A program made the translations under genes and the position numbers. 64,000 nucleotides of DNA from Flavobacterium sp. ACN2 (GTDB lineage Bacteria > Bacteroidota > Bacteroidia > Flavobacteriales > Flavobacteriaceae): positions 150,341-214,340 of the forward strand of contig NZ_MRCM01000010.1 in the NCBI RefSeq assembly GCF_002303885.1, read 5' to 3'. Position 1 is the stretch's first letter. Each line of letters opens with the position of its first letter. Positions 50,323 through 59,604 of the stretch are shown here, piece after piece. The notes under the pieces are model-generated. The model ran no database searches and was not told the origin of the DNA. It saw only the letters and a program-made list of their open reading frames with translations.

Positions 50323-51915
50323 CTAAGCTACACCCCACTTTGAAAACAATATAAAGATACTCACCATACCAATTAATAAAAGGGTAAAATACCAGTATCG
50401 GTTTTTCCAAGGAGTCAATTCCACAGATTCTAGTTTAATTTCAGCATAACTATACGTAGGATAAAATCTTGAGACTAGCAACATGCACACAGAAGTAAGA
50501 ACAAAAAGCATGGCCAACATATGCAGATAATGCAATTGAATATCCAGAACGTAGTTACAAATGATATAGCTCACAATAAAAAATATCATTCCAATTTTTG
50601 CTGCTTGAGGCGGCACTTTTTTAAATACAAAACCAACTAAAATGATAGTGAAAATGGGCACGCAAAACATACCTCCCAATTGCTGTAAATAGGTATAAAA
50701 ACCTGCTTTACTAAATATTATAAATGGAGCTGAAAACATCGCTAAGGCCGAGACAATAATCTCAAACTTTCTTCCGGTATACACCAGATGTTTTTCGGTC
50801 ACTTCTTTATTTCTTCTCTCCAACCATGGTTTGTACAGATTTAAAACAAACAATGTGCTACTGCTATTAAGTCCTGCATTAAAGGTACTAATCGCTGCTC
50901 CAAGAACAACTGCAGATGTTAATCCGATCATAACTCCTGGCAATGTGTCTCTTACAACAAGCGGAAAAACTTCTGCTGTATTTTCAAGTTTATCATAAAG
51001 ATGCACTCCAACTAATCCAGGAATATTAATAATAAAAGGACAAAGTAACTTTCCTAGACAAGCTAGCCCCATACCTTTCTGGCTGTGTGACAAACTTTTA
51101 GCCGAAAGTGCTTGCTGTACAATAAACTGCTCCATTCCCCAATAATACAGGTTCATAATAAACATTCCTGTAAAAATGGTACTTAAAGGAATCTCGTCGT
51201 GTGGTCCTCCAATAGCGTTTAAATGTTCTTTGTGTTGTGAAAGTAAAATATGAAGACCTTCGAACCAGTCTCCATTTCCTAAAAATTTGAAACCAAAATA
51301 AGGAAAAGCGATTCCAATAGTCAACAATCCGATGCTTAAAACGGTATCGCTAATTGATATCGCACGCAGACCGCCTAAAACAGAATAAGCACAGCCTGTA
51401 AGTCCGATCACCCAAACCATAAACCAAATGTTCTGCCAATAGGTTAATTGTAAAGGCTCTAGAAAATTAAACATGCCAGTAAGGGCAACCGCACCCCCAT
51501 ATAAAACGGCTGGAAGCAAATTGACAACGTAACTGCATAAAAAGATAATCGAAACCAATCTTTTAGTAGAATGATCGTAACGCTTTCCAAGATAATCTGG
51601 AATAGTCATGGCTCCAGTACGGAAATAAATTGGAAGGAAAAATTCAGCAACCAAAAGCATGGCTAGCACAGAACTTACGCCCCATGCTATCACGCTCATA
51701 TTATTGGTATAAATGGATTCATTCTCGCCTATAAACTGGTTGGCACTAATATTACTTAGCAGTAAGGCTCCTCCAACAATGAAGAAATTATTGTTACGGT
51801 CGGCAAAAAAAAGTCCTTCTGTTGTCTGTACCTTTTTCTTTCGAGTTTTTAAGGCCGAAATAACGGCAACCAAACCTGTTATTAGTAAAAAACTAACAAT
51901 GGATAAAACATTCAT
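50323..51915 (-). CDS. Sodium/solute symporter (SSS family), likely sugar transporter
   Basis: A 530-residue inner-membrane protein with 13-14 predicted helices. SSS landmarks include NNFFIVGGALLLSNISANQFIG at helix 1, the TIPDYLGKRYDHSTKRLVS segment after helix 2, and VVLGAAISTFNAGLNSSSTLF near helix 8, which carries the Ser/Asn residues of the Na2 region. The family couples sodium to uptake of galactose, glucose, sialic acid and others; the substrate here is not certain. It starts three bases after the stop of the GntR-type regulator gene and is therefore cotranscribed with it. It is the only inner-membrane transporter inside the PUL. Confidence 0.92.
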   Translation of the reverse strand: MNVLSIVSFLLITGLVAVISALKTRKKKVQTTEGLFFADRNNNFFIVGGALLLSNISANQFIGENESIYTNNMSVIAWGVSSVLAMLLVAEFFLPIYFRTGAMTIPDYLGKRYDHSTKRLVSIIFLCSYVVNLLPAVLYGGAVALTGMFNFLEPLQLTYWQNIWFMVWVIGLTGCAYSVLGGLRAISISDTVLSIGLLTIGIAFPYFGFKFLGNGDWFEGLHILLSQHKEHLNAIGGPHDEIPLSTIFTGMFIMNLYYWGMEQFIVQQALSAKSLSHSQKGMGLACLGKLLCPFIINIPGLVGVHLYDKLENTAEVFPLVVRDTLPGVMIGLTSAVVLGAAISTFNAGLNSSSTLFVLNLYKPWLERRNKEVTEKHLVYTGRKFEIIVSALAMFSAPFIIFSKAGFYTYLQQLGGMFCVPIFTIILVGFVFKKVPPQAAKIGMIFFIVSYIICNYVLDIQLHYLHMLAMLFVLTSVCMLLVSRFYPTYSYAEIKLESVELTPWKNRYWYFTLLLIGMVSIFILFSKWGVA

Positions 51916-51918
51916 AAA

Positions 51919-52935
51919 TTACAACGAATTTCTATCTATAAGAACTGTTGGAATAATCTCCTGCGTTTTTTTTCTGTTTAAAACAAAATCGGCTGCTCTT
52001 TTTCCCATTTCTGCGAAATCTGTAGAAAATGTTGTCACACCATCAAAAATAATCTCTTTTACGATATCATCATTGTGTGAGATAAAACCAATGTCTTTAC
52101 CAATTTTTAAACCTTTAATTTTGGAGTCTTTTAGCATTTCCCAAAGTTCAAGATTATGAATAGTAAAATAGACTTTTCCTTTTTCAAGAGAACCCGCTGT
52201 ATATTCTTCTTTTATAACTCCTTTGATATCATAATCTTTCATGAATCGCTTAAAGGAATTTAGAATTTCATTAGGTTCTGCAGAAGATGGTTTAAAGAAG
52301 AAAATCAACTCATCGTATTTTTTAATTTTATCTTTAAGCTGCACAAAAGCATTGTAAGACGAATCTCCAAACTCTTGTGCAACATAATTATAGTCTTCAT
52401 CTGTTTCTATAAAACGGTCTACCAACAACACTCTATTGGTTGGCAATTGCTTTAAGATATCAGGTGTTTTCTTATTAGGAATCGGAGCTATAACAAACAT
52501 TCCGTATTTTCCTTTTATACTCTGAACAATGTTTTCGAATGTGACAAAATTATTGTGATGGAAGAAAATATCCAATTGCACATTCTTTCCAAGACCTTTT
52601 CTAAAATTCTCATAAAACGTTTCCTGAAAAATATCAAATGCAAAAATCAATAATGCCACTTTCAATTCCTGTTTCACATCATTGGTGGCAACAAAGTAAC
52701 CCAATCTATTTTTGGATTCGATTATTCCTCTGTGTACGAGTTCTTTGTATGCTTTGGCAATAGTTTCTCTCGCAAAACCCAATTCGCTTATAAAAGTGTT
52801 AACAGATGGAAGTAAATCGCCTTTTGTGACAACTTTTTCATCAATGGCATTAATTATTCCCTGAACCAATTGCTCATGTTTAGATAAAGAATTTATAGAT
52901 TCTAGATTTTTGATCTGTTGAATAATTTGCTTCAT
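51919..52935 (-). CDS. GntR-type regulator with LacI-like sugar-binding sensor domain
   Basis: A 338-residue regulator. The N-terminal winged helix (about residues 15-85) reads KGDLLPSVNTFISELGFARE and then TIAKAYKELVHRGIIESKNR, a clear GntR DNA-binding domain. The rest resembles a periplasmic-binding-protein/LacI sensor (VALLIFAFDIFQETFYENFR, then MFVIAPIP and NRVLLVDRF, ending FSTDFAEMGKRAADFVL with AEMG). This layout is that of AraR-type regulators, which bind a free sugar. It is the only regulator gene within the PUL and lies upstream of the symporter. Its own promoter contains an inverted TAGTAT repeat similar to that at the PUL promoters, which suggests autoregulation. Confidence 0.88.
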   Translation of the reverse strand: MKQIIQQIKNLESINSLSKHEQLVQGIINAIDEKVVTKGDLLPSVNTFISELGFARETIAKAYKELVHRGIIESKNRLGYFVATNDVKQELKVALLIFAFDIFQETFYENFRKGLGKNVQLDIFFHHNNFVTFENIVQSIKGKYGMFVIAPIPNKKTPDILKQLPTNRVLLVDRFIETDEDYNYVAQEFGDSSYNAFVQLKDKIKKYDELIFFFKPSSAEPNEILNSFKRFMKDYDIKGVIKEEYTAGSLEKGKVYFTIHNLELWEMLKDSKIKGLKIGKDIGFISHNDDIVKEIIFDGVTTFSTDFAEMGKRAADFVLNRKKTQEIIPTVLIDRNSL

Positions 52936-52966
52936 AAAACGTTTTAATAGGTATTTATTTAGAAAA

Positions 52967-52990
52967 TATAGTATTACAAATATATACTAA
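52967..52990 (-). promoter_or_regulatory. Promoter of the GntR-type regulator with an inverted TAGTAT repeat
   Basis: On the - strand TATATTTG (52977-52984) is a full TAnnTTTG -7 box. Around it lie TAGTAT and ATACTA half-sites (52984-52989 and 52969-52974) separated by 9 bases. The half-site equals the core of the element at the three PUL promoters. Confidence 0.6.
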
Positions 52991-53005
52991 TGTTTATAAT
53001 TTATT

Positions 53006-55210
53006 TTAGGCCTTAGTAATTTTTAAAACAACACTGCTGTTTGATGCTGTAACATTCGGATTAATTCCAACCTGCATTAAGAAATCGCCCGAATAAACAG
53101 CTGTTTCTACCACTGGTTTTTTATCTGGATATACGTTAATCTCCTCTATTTTATAATTTTGACCTGCTTGCAATCCTTTTAATTTTATTGGAAGATGTGT
53201 TCCTGCCTCATATCTAGAATTAACAGAATAGCTAAAAACCACTCCTTCATTTCCATTTTTATTGACAAACATTACAGAAGCCGCATCATTACCCCACGGA
53301 TTTTGCAAACGATATTGATCTCCCTGCCAAATTGTATTGCTCAACTCGTTATAGTTTTTTATTGCTTTCTGTGTAAAAGTCAAATCTTTCTCATTTAAAT
53401 CTTTTACTACAATATCAAAACCTAATCTTCCCATCATGGCAACATCTGTACGATATTTTAAAGGCTGTTTCCCCCAATCTGTAACGTGTGCCGCAATAGT
53501 TAATGCTGGATAAAAATACGAGTATTCATATTGCATATATACACGCTCTAAAGGATCTGTGTTATCACTTGGCCAAAATTCTGTAAAGTATTTCAAAGCT
53601 CCGTAATCAACTCTTCCTCCTCCACCAGAGCAAAGCATCATTGGTACCGTTGGATATTTTGCACGAATACGTTCTAATACTTTATAAAGCCCAGTTACAT
53701 AATCCGTGTAAAAGTTGTTTTGTTTGTCTTTTAAATAATTAGAATATGCATTGTAAATTACGGCATTACAATCCCATTTAATATAAGCCAATTCTGGATT
53801 TTCAGTAAAAAGATTATCCACAACCCCATAAACAAAATCTTGAACTTTTGGATTAGATAAATCTAAAACCAACTGATTACGGAAATAATGTTCTGTTCTT
53901 CCTGGCTGTTTTACAATCCATTCTGGATGTTTTTTGTACAAATCACTCGCTGGACTTACCATTTCTGGCTCAATCCAGATTCCGAATTTTACCTGGTTGT
54001 CTTTTGCTGTTTTTACTAAAGCTCCAATACCATTTGGCAATTTCTTTTTATTGACATCCCAATCTCCTAAAGCCGCGTCGTCATTGTTACGCGGATATGT
54101 ATTTCCAAACCATCCGTCATCTAACAAGAACATATCTACACCCAATTTTTTACTATCGGCAATTAAAACTTTCAATTTATCTTCATCAAAATTAAAATAG
54201 GTTGCTTCCCAGTTGTTTAATAATGTCAAACGATCTCCTTTTCCGTCTAAGATTTTATAATTTCTAGACCAGTCGTGCAGGTTACGGCTTGCATGCCCTT
54301 TTCCTTTAGCTGATAAAGTGTACCAAAATTTAGGTGTTGTAAAAACTTCGCTTTTAGCTAATTTATAAGCCGCAGCAGCATTATTAATTCCTGAAATTAC
54401 ACGAAGATTATTTAACGGATCTAATTCTAAATCGGTTCTAAAATTTCCTGACCATTCTAGACCTGCAAACAAAACTTTTCCTTCGTCTTCTGATGCTGGT
54501 TTATCTAAGGAAACCATAAATACCGACGGCTGAAATAAATTGGTACGTGAGCCTAATTTAGTATCTAAAGTTTTGATTCCGTGAGTAAGTTTAGCTTCCT
54601 CCAATTGCATTTCTTTTGCCCATTCTCCATGATATTGATTTAGCCAGAAACTATTATATCCTTTTAAATACAAATTAGCCGAAGCGTATTTGTTTAAAGT
54701 AATACTTCCTTTTTCGTTATGCTGAATAGTGGTCCATTGTTCTATAACATCTGTATCGTAATACGCTTGAATAAACAAATGAACTTCAACAGGATAAACA
54801 GGATCTTTTAATGTAATTTCCGTCTGAAAAACTCCTGTAGTCACGGTATTGGTTTTGTGGCTTACATACAACAAATCTAACGAAGTGTTTCCGTCAGCAT
54901 GGGTTACAGCAATGGCTGGTTCCAATAAATTTTTAGATCCAGAAGCGGTATAAGCAGCATTGTAAATACCTGAATAATCGGTTCCCTGACGAAACTGACC
55001 TTGTATTTTGGCATAATCTGAATCGTTTGCCAATTTTTCTCCTAAATAAATAGTGCTTACTTCTTTTCCTGAATTTACCTGTAAAACCAATGCATTAGAT
55101 TTTGTTTTTACAGCAATGATCTGTTGTGCTGTTACTGAACTGCAATAACTCGTGAGAATAAAAAATGCTATCGCAAAAGACTGCCTTAAATTGATACTTT
55201 GTTTTTTCAT
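53006..55210 (-). CDS. Glycoside hydrolase family 36 alpha-galactosidase
   Basis: The ATG at 55210 gives a proper signal peptide (SFAIAFFILTSYCSSVTAQ); the earlier ATG at 55261 would overlap the upstream gene by 40 bases and place a charged leader before it. The 734-residue mature-frame product has the GH36 layout: a beta-supersandwich, then a TIM barrel. LLDDGWFGNTYPRNND, GIWIEPEMVSPASDLYKKHP, YIKWDCNAV with nucleophile Asp480, and WPSDNTDPLERVYMQ with acid/base Asp549 are all intact. It removes terminal alpha-galactosyl groups in the periplasm. It follows the esterase gene by 11 bases in one operon with the GH27-type enzyme. Confidence 0.93.
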   Translation of the reverse strand: MKKQSINLRQSFAIAFFILTSYCSSVTAQQIIAVKTKSNALVLQVNSGKEVSTIYLGEKLANDSDYAKIQGQFRQGTDYSGIYNAAYTASGSKNLLEPAIAVTHADGNTSLDLLYVSHKTNTVTTGVFQTEITLKDPVYPVEVHLFIQAYYDTDVIEQWTTIQHNEKGSITLNKYASANLYLKGYNSFWLNQYHGEWAKEMQLEEAKLTHGIKTLDTKLGSRTNLFQPSVFMVSLDKPASEDEGKVLFAGLEWSGNFRTDLELDPLNNLRVISGINNAAAAYKLAKSEVFTTPKFWYTLSAKGKGHASRNLHDWSRNYKILDGKGDRLTLLNNWEATYFNFDEDKLKVLIADSKKLGVDMFLLDDGWFGNTYPRNNDDAALGDWDVNKKKLPNGIGALVKTAKDNQVKFGIWIEPEMVSPASDLYKKHPEWIVKQPGRTEHYFRNQLVLDLSNPKVQDFVYGVVDNLFTENPELAYIKWDCNAVIYNAYSNYLKDKQNNFYTDYVTGLYKVLERIRAKYPTVPMMLCSGGGGRVDYGALKYFTEFWPSDNTDPLERVYMQYEYSYFYPALTIAAHVTDWGKQPLKYRTDVAMMGRLGFDIVVKDLNEKDLTFTQKAIKNYNELSNTIWQGDQYRLQNPWGNDAASVMFVNKNGNEGVVFSYSVNSRYEAGTHLPIKLKGLQAGQNYKIEEINVYPDKKPVVETAVYSGDFLMQVGINPNVTASNSSVVLKITKA

Positions 55211-55221
55211 TTTATTATGTG

Positions 55222-57195
55222 TTATTTTTTTACTTTTTCTTCTTGTGTAATTCCTTTCCAAACATCTGTTCTAAATGACGATGCAGGAAGACCTGATACA
55301 TTGGTCAAATTTCCATTTGGATTATCTGCCCAATTGTATCGAACCGCTACAGGATTTGTAACGTTCTGCGCATATACTACTACTTTTCCGTTTACTATTT
55401 TAGCATCTGCCCAATAAAATTTCTGGTCTGATCCTGCAATAGAAAATCCTTTCAGTACACCTTCTTTAGATTTAATATCTGTATTAAAATCAAAATCTAG
55501 TACAATCATATTGTTTTCAATTTTATACGATTTATAAATTGGTCCCGAATACTCAATTTTCATATTATACAATTTTGCCAAAGCAATGTTAGCAAGACGG
55601 CCACCTACATCTTGTTTGTTTTTTGGATGGATATCTTCTCCGTTTCCAATATCGGTTGTAACTGCCATTCCTGTGTTTGGAAGTTTTAATGTCAGAAATT
55701 GCGCCTCTCTTAATTCGGCCCAATCAGAATCTCCTGGCTGCTCTTTCTGCTGCTTGTAATTGGCTAACTGCACAAAGAAAAACGGAAGATTTTTGTCTTT
55801 AAATTTTTCCCGCCAATCATTTATCAAAAGCGGAAATAATTTTTGATATTGATGTGCTCTTTCAGCATTACTCTCCCCTTGATACCAGATTACTCCCTTT
55901 ATTTTATAATCTAACAGAGGTGCAATCATGGCGTTGTATATCGCACTTGGTCGGTTTTGACCTTGAGCTAAATACGGTTTTACAGGTAAATCTTTACTGT
56001 CTGCGCCAATACTGTATTTCCAGTCTCCTGCTAATGAAATAGTTTCTTTTTCTGATTTTAAAGCGATATTTTCTTCCCCGTAAATTCCTCCATTCCCTGC
56101 GCCATCAAATACTCTTATCGCAATTACATTTTCTCCCTTTTTTAAATATTGGGCTGGAATAGTATAATGGCGTTCTACATTGTAACCTTTAGTTTCTCCA
56201 ATATAATTTCCGTTAACCCAAATTAGATCGTCATCATCAGCAAAATAACTCAGAGTAAAATCTTTACTAGTATCTGAAATATTGACTTTTTTTCTAAACC
56301 AAACTATACCATCAAAATTTCCTAATCCGTTGCTGTCAAAAAAAGAAGGCACCTTCATTATTTTCCATGAACTATCATCAACTTTAGACGTTGCCCAAAC
56401 TGCTTTTCCATCTTCAAATCCTTTATCTGCATTAGTAAGATGTTTTTCCCAAACCGCAAGCTCTTCATCATATTTCTGTTGCAAAGCTTGTCTGCTTGTT
56501 TCAGATTTCATAGCTTCAATTTCGGTATCAAAATCATGAATGGTGCTTAACGCTCCAGAACTTGTCCAAGCTTCTACAAGAGTTCCTCCCCAAGAAGAAT
56601 GAATCAACCCTATCGGAATCTTTTTTTCTTCGTAAATCTTTCTGGCAAAAAAATAAGCCGTCGCACTAAAATCAGCAATAGTTTTAGGGTTGCAGACATT
56701 CCATCCGTCGTGCTGTACTTTTAGTGTGTTTAATGGTAAAGTGCTTTCAACATGTTCGGCTTGCAATAATCGTATTTGCGGATAATCAGCATTTGCGATT
56801 TCTTCTTTGTAATTATTGATTTTCCCCCAACCTTCCAAAGGCATTTCCATATTACTTTGTCCTGAACAAAGCCAAACTTCTCCAATTAAAACATTTTGCA
56901 ATGTTTTTAAATCTCCATCATTTATTGTAATTGCAAAAGGTCCGCCGTAAGCAGGAGTTTTTAAAACTACATCCCACTTACCATTTACAACATTTGTTTT
57001 ATATACTTTTTTATCCCAAGAAGTTGTAACGGATACTGATTGTTTATTGCTTTCTCCCCAAAACCGAACAGCACTTTTTTGCTGCAGCACCATATTATCA
57101 GTAAAAAAAGATGGCAGTGAAACTGTTGCATTTGCTATTGTCGAAACTAGACATATTACGGCCAATAGTACATTATTTAAAAGATACTTTTTCAT
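55222..57195 (-). CDS. Sialate O-acetylesterase-like carbohydrate esterase (SASA family)
   Basis: A 657-residue exported SGNH-type esterase. The signal peptide ends near residue 24 (ATVSLPS). SGQSNMEMPL contains the nucleophile Ser114, and the late block IGNGEDIHPKNKQDVG carries the Asp-x-x-His pair of the catalytic triad. Between them (about 280-390) lies a GH2-like jelly-roll insert with VWFRKKVNISDTSKDFTLSY and DDDDLIWVNGNYIGETKGYN, usual for this family. It would remove acetyl groups from glycans; in plant-glycan loci such enzymes act on acetylated sugars other than sialic acid, and no sialic-acid genes are visible here. It lies between two alpha-galactosidase genes. Confidence 0.88.
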   Translation of the reverse strand: MKKYLLNNVLLAVICLVSTIANATVSLPSFFTDNMVLQQKSAVRFWGESNKQSVSVTTSWDKKVYKTNVVNGKWDVVLKTPAYGGPFAITINDGDLKTLQNVLIGEVWLCSGQSNMEMPLEGWGKINNYKEEIANADYPQIRLLQAEHVESTLPLNTLKVQHDGWNVCNPKTIADFSATAYFFARKIYEEKKIPIGLIHSSWGGTLVEAWTSSGALSTIHDFDTEIEAMKSETSRQALQQKYDEELAVWEKHLTNADKGFEDGKAVWATSKVDDSSWKIMKVPSFFDSNGLGNFDGIVWFRKKVNISDTSKDFTLSYFADDDDLIWVNGNYIGETKGYNVERHYTIPAQYLKKGENVIAIRVFDGAGNGGIYGEENIALKSEKETISLAGDWKYSIGADSKDLPVKPYLAQGQNRPSAIYNAMIAPLLDYKIKGVIWYQGESNAERAHQYQKLFPLLINDWREKFKDKNLPFFFVQLANYKQQKEQPGDSDWAELREAQFLTLKLPNTGMAVTTDIGNGEDIHPKNKQDVGGRLANIALAKLYNMKIEYSGPIYKSYKIENNMIVLDFDFNTDIKSKEGVLKGFSIAGSDQKFYWADAKIVNGKVVVYAQNVTNPVAVRYNWADNPNGNLTNVSGLPASSFRTDVWKGITQEEKVKK

Positions 57196-57205
57196 GCTTA
57201 ATCTA

Positions 57206-59257
57206 TTAGCGTTTTACGATTTTGTATAAATGAGCATCTTTGGCCTCCAGCTTCACATTTAAGCTGTTGTTTATTATTTCATTCTTTTGAGAAGTCAAAA
57301 TATCTTCCATTTCATACTTACCTTTTTGAATATCTAATCTCTCAAATGGTAATGCGTAACTTTTTGCTTCATTTCCATAATTTAAAACCGCCACATACCA
57401 ATCGTTGCCTATTTTTTGTTCGAAAACTTCAGTCGTTTGTTTTCCCGTATTTCCTTCAACAGGACGGAAAGCTACTCCATTTGAAATAATTTTAAGCAAT
57501 TCCTTATTTTGAAGCCATTCTTTGGCGCGCTTGCTCCAGATTCCTTCTTTACTGTAATCATCACCAGTGATTAATGTTCCTGTAATTACAGACGAAATTA
57601 ATCTTGCACGATTTTCGCCCTCTGTGACATCAGCAAAAACAACATGATCTGCATCAATATAATCATACGAATAGGTCTGCCACCAGCCGTAGTTGACACT
57701 ATTCAAAGTATATTGAGTCTGTTCGATGGTTTTCCATGCATCGCACGCTATACGTCTCACATGCACGTAACGAGAGGTTGCCATACTTGGAGAAATTGCG
57801 GCATAAATTAGCATTTGTCCATCTAATGCATTTACCAAATGTTCCATTCCAACTTTGTAAGCCTGCATTCCTGTTGTGATATTTTTATCATAAAAAGAAG
57901 AAGATTCGGCTGCTGCGTGTCCCAGAAAATCAATTTTAATCATTTTGAAGCCGCACGCTTTGAGTTTATTAATTACATAATCAACACGTTTCAGCGTACC
58001 AGGATGTGTTGGATCAATTGCGCGTGCGCCATCAAAATCAAAATACGTATTTCCGGTTTTTGTCCACATTTCGCCAAAAGTATAATCGCTTCCCTCTGCT
58101 TTACGGTTTGGTCCATCTTTCCATCCCCAATCTGTAAAAGGCGCCCAATATACTCCCGGTTCTAATCCTTTATTTTTACAGTAATCTGCGAATTCTTTTA
58201 CTTTACTAAAGTCTCCTGTAAAACCACCTTTGACCATATTATCCCAAAAAGAGTCAAGATCTATATAAGCAGTATTTCCCACTCGAAATTGCGGAACTTG
58301 GTTCGAAAAAAAATCTACAACTTTAGTAGTGTTTTCGTAATTAATTTTTTCCATCAAAACGCCCCAACTGTTCCATCCAACTGGAGTTGGCTTGTTCCAT
58401 TCAAAAACATACGGTTTTTCTACAATGCGATTGGTTTTGGCATATTCTTCCATTCCATTTCTCCAATCTGAATAATAACCAACAAAGAATTTTGGCGACA
58501 ATACTTTATTGCCTTTTACCAAACCATGTGCAATACTGTCTCGTGTAATTTCTTTTTCGGAAAAGCCTGACCAAGCTGAAAGCAAAGGTTGTTTATCTTT
58601 ATTAATTGATTTTACAGCACTTTTCCAAACAGTATGTTCCAAAGAACCAACTATAAAACCATTTCTAGAGGCATTATTGAATACTATTCCAACTTCTGCA
58701 CTTGTATTGTTTGAAATTGTATCCAATTTTTTAGAATTATAACTAATCCAAGCATCATTGTCATAAGGAACAAAAACTGTATGAAGGTTTTCTATTTTAT
58801 CAAAAGTAATTTTTCCTAAATCTAGCGGTGCAATGTAATTGGTTTCTATTTGTTGTTTGTTGGCTAAAATTTCAATTTGAGTTATAAAATAAGATTGATT
58901 ATTATACGTGAAGAAATTTTGAACTAGGGTTGGATTATTTTTATCTGTATACGTAAAAACAAATTTTGTTCCTTTTCCTAAATTATCTGTGAAAGTTTCT
59001 TTTGATAAAACAGCTTCTGCATAATCATTAAGAGAAATTGTTTTGCCATTAACAACAACTGAAGCTTTAGCTCCAGAAAAAATCTTTTTCCCAAACTGAT
59101 TTACCTCAATTGTTTTTTGTTTAGCATCATAGGTAATAATGCCATTTTTGCCAAAAGTCATTTTGATTGTTTTTTGTCCCTGTGTTGAATGACTAAAAAA
59201 AAGTATCATTATAACAGGCAAAAACAGTTTTTTTACTAAAAAATAGTGTGGTTTCAT
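57206..59257 (-). CDS. GH27-type alpha-galactosidase (melibiase)
   Basis: A 683-residue exported enzyme, first gene of the operon with the esterase and GH36. An N-terminal beta domain (about 25-290) precedes the barrel, which opens PTPVGWNSWGVLMEKINYEN. YIDLDSFWDNM and PGVYWAPFTDWGWKDG follow. CGFKMIKIDFLGHAA carries the probable nucleophile Asp, and VRRIACDAW the probable acid/base Asp. Gene and domain order match the 893-residue enzyme encoded upstream, except that it lacks the carbohydrate-binding module and the type IX sorting domain, so it is likely periplasmic. The specific linkage is unknown. Confidence 0.87.
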   Translation of the reverse strand: MKPHYFLVKKLFLPVIMILFFSHSTQGQKTIKMTFGKNGIITYDAKQKTIEVNQFGKKIFSGAKASVVVNGKTISLNDYAEAVLSKETFTDNLGKGTKFVFTYTDKNNPTLVQNFFTYNNQSYFITQIEILANKQQIETNYIAPLDLGKITFDKIENLHTVFVPYDNDAWISYNSKKLDTISNNTSAEVGIVFNNASRNGFIVGSLEHTVWKSAVKSINKDKQPLLSAWSGFSEKEITRDSIAHGLVKGNKVLSPKFFVGYYSDWRNGMEEYAKTNRIVEKPYVFEWNKPTPVGWNSWGVLMEKINYENTTKVVDFFSNQVPQFRVGNTAYIDLDSFWDNMVKGGFTGDFSKVKEFADYCKNKGLEPGVYWAPFTDWGWKDGPNRKAEGSDYTFGEMWTKTGNTYFDFDGARAIDPTHPGTLKRVDYVINKLKACGFKMIKIDFLGHAAAESSSFYDKNITTGMQAYKVGMEHLVNALDGQMLIYAAISPSMATSRYVHVRRIACDAWKTIEQTQYTLNSVNYGWWQTYSYDYIDADHVVFADVTEGENRARLISSVITGTLITGDDYSKEGIWSKRAKEWLQNKELLKIISNGVAFRPVEGNTGKQTTEVFEQKIGNDWYVAVLNYGNEAKSYALPFERLDIQKGKYEMEDILTSQKNEIINNSLNVKLEAKDAHLYKIVKR

Positions 59258-59276
59258 TAAATCTATTTTTGGTTAT

Positions 59277-59301
59277 TATACTATTCTATACTACAATGAT
59301 A
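59277..59301 (-). promoter_or_regulatory. Promoter of the GH27-esterase-GH36 operon with TAGTATAG element
   Basis: On the - strand the -7 box TATCATTG is followed by TAGTATAGAATAGTATA, and a TTG -33 element lies 19 bases upstream (59321-59323). The arrangement equals that at susC. The start codon is about 20 bases downstream. Confidence 0.72.
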
Positions 59302-59542
59302 CGAATTAAAATTAATCCCGCAAGAACAATGCAGAAATTAGTGGTTACTTTTTTCTCTTATTGAAATTCAAAAATCTGTATATCAGCAAATTAAACACTT
59401 AAAAAAGAGTCGAATTTTTTCCACTCAAAATAGTCATTTTGACAATATTTATAGGATAATCTCAAAAAAACAACTAAAAATTTGCCTCTAAAAAAAATAT
59501 AATTCAAAAAATATTGTTTTTGATATTCTAAAGTAATCAAAT

Positions 59543-59584
59543 AAAAAATCCCGATTCTCACCTAAAGTGAAAATCGGGATTTTT
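59543..59584 (-). terminator. Terminator after the T9SS-type GH27 gene
   Basis: Arms AAAAATCCCGATT and AATCGGGATTTTT with an inner TCAC/GTGA pair form one long hairpin with T-rich flanks on both strands. Confidence 0.9.
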
Positions 59585-59604
59585 AAAAACTTCTATAAAT
59601 CTAT

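Larger units (their letters stand above)
59258..59604. other. Gap between the two GH27-type genes
   Basis: This 347-base gap holds a promoter/operator (59277-59301) for the downstream gene and the terminator (59543-59584) of the upstream gene. The 200 bases between are AT-rich with no further feature. Confidence 0.7.

Noticed and set aside
53006..55261. GH36 start at 55261
   Set aside because: It would overlap the esterase gene and put 17 charged residues before a clear signal peptide; ATG 55210 leaves an 11-base gap.
55222..57195. True sialic-acid use
   Set aside because: The esterase family name suggests it, but no sialidase, aldolase or sialic-acid transporter is recognisable here.
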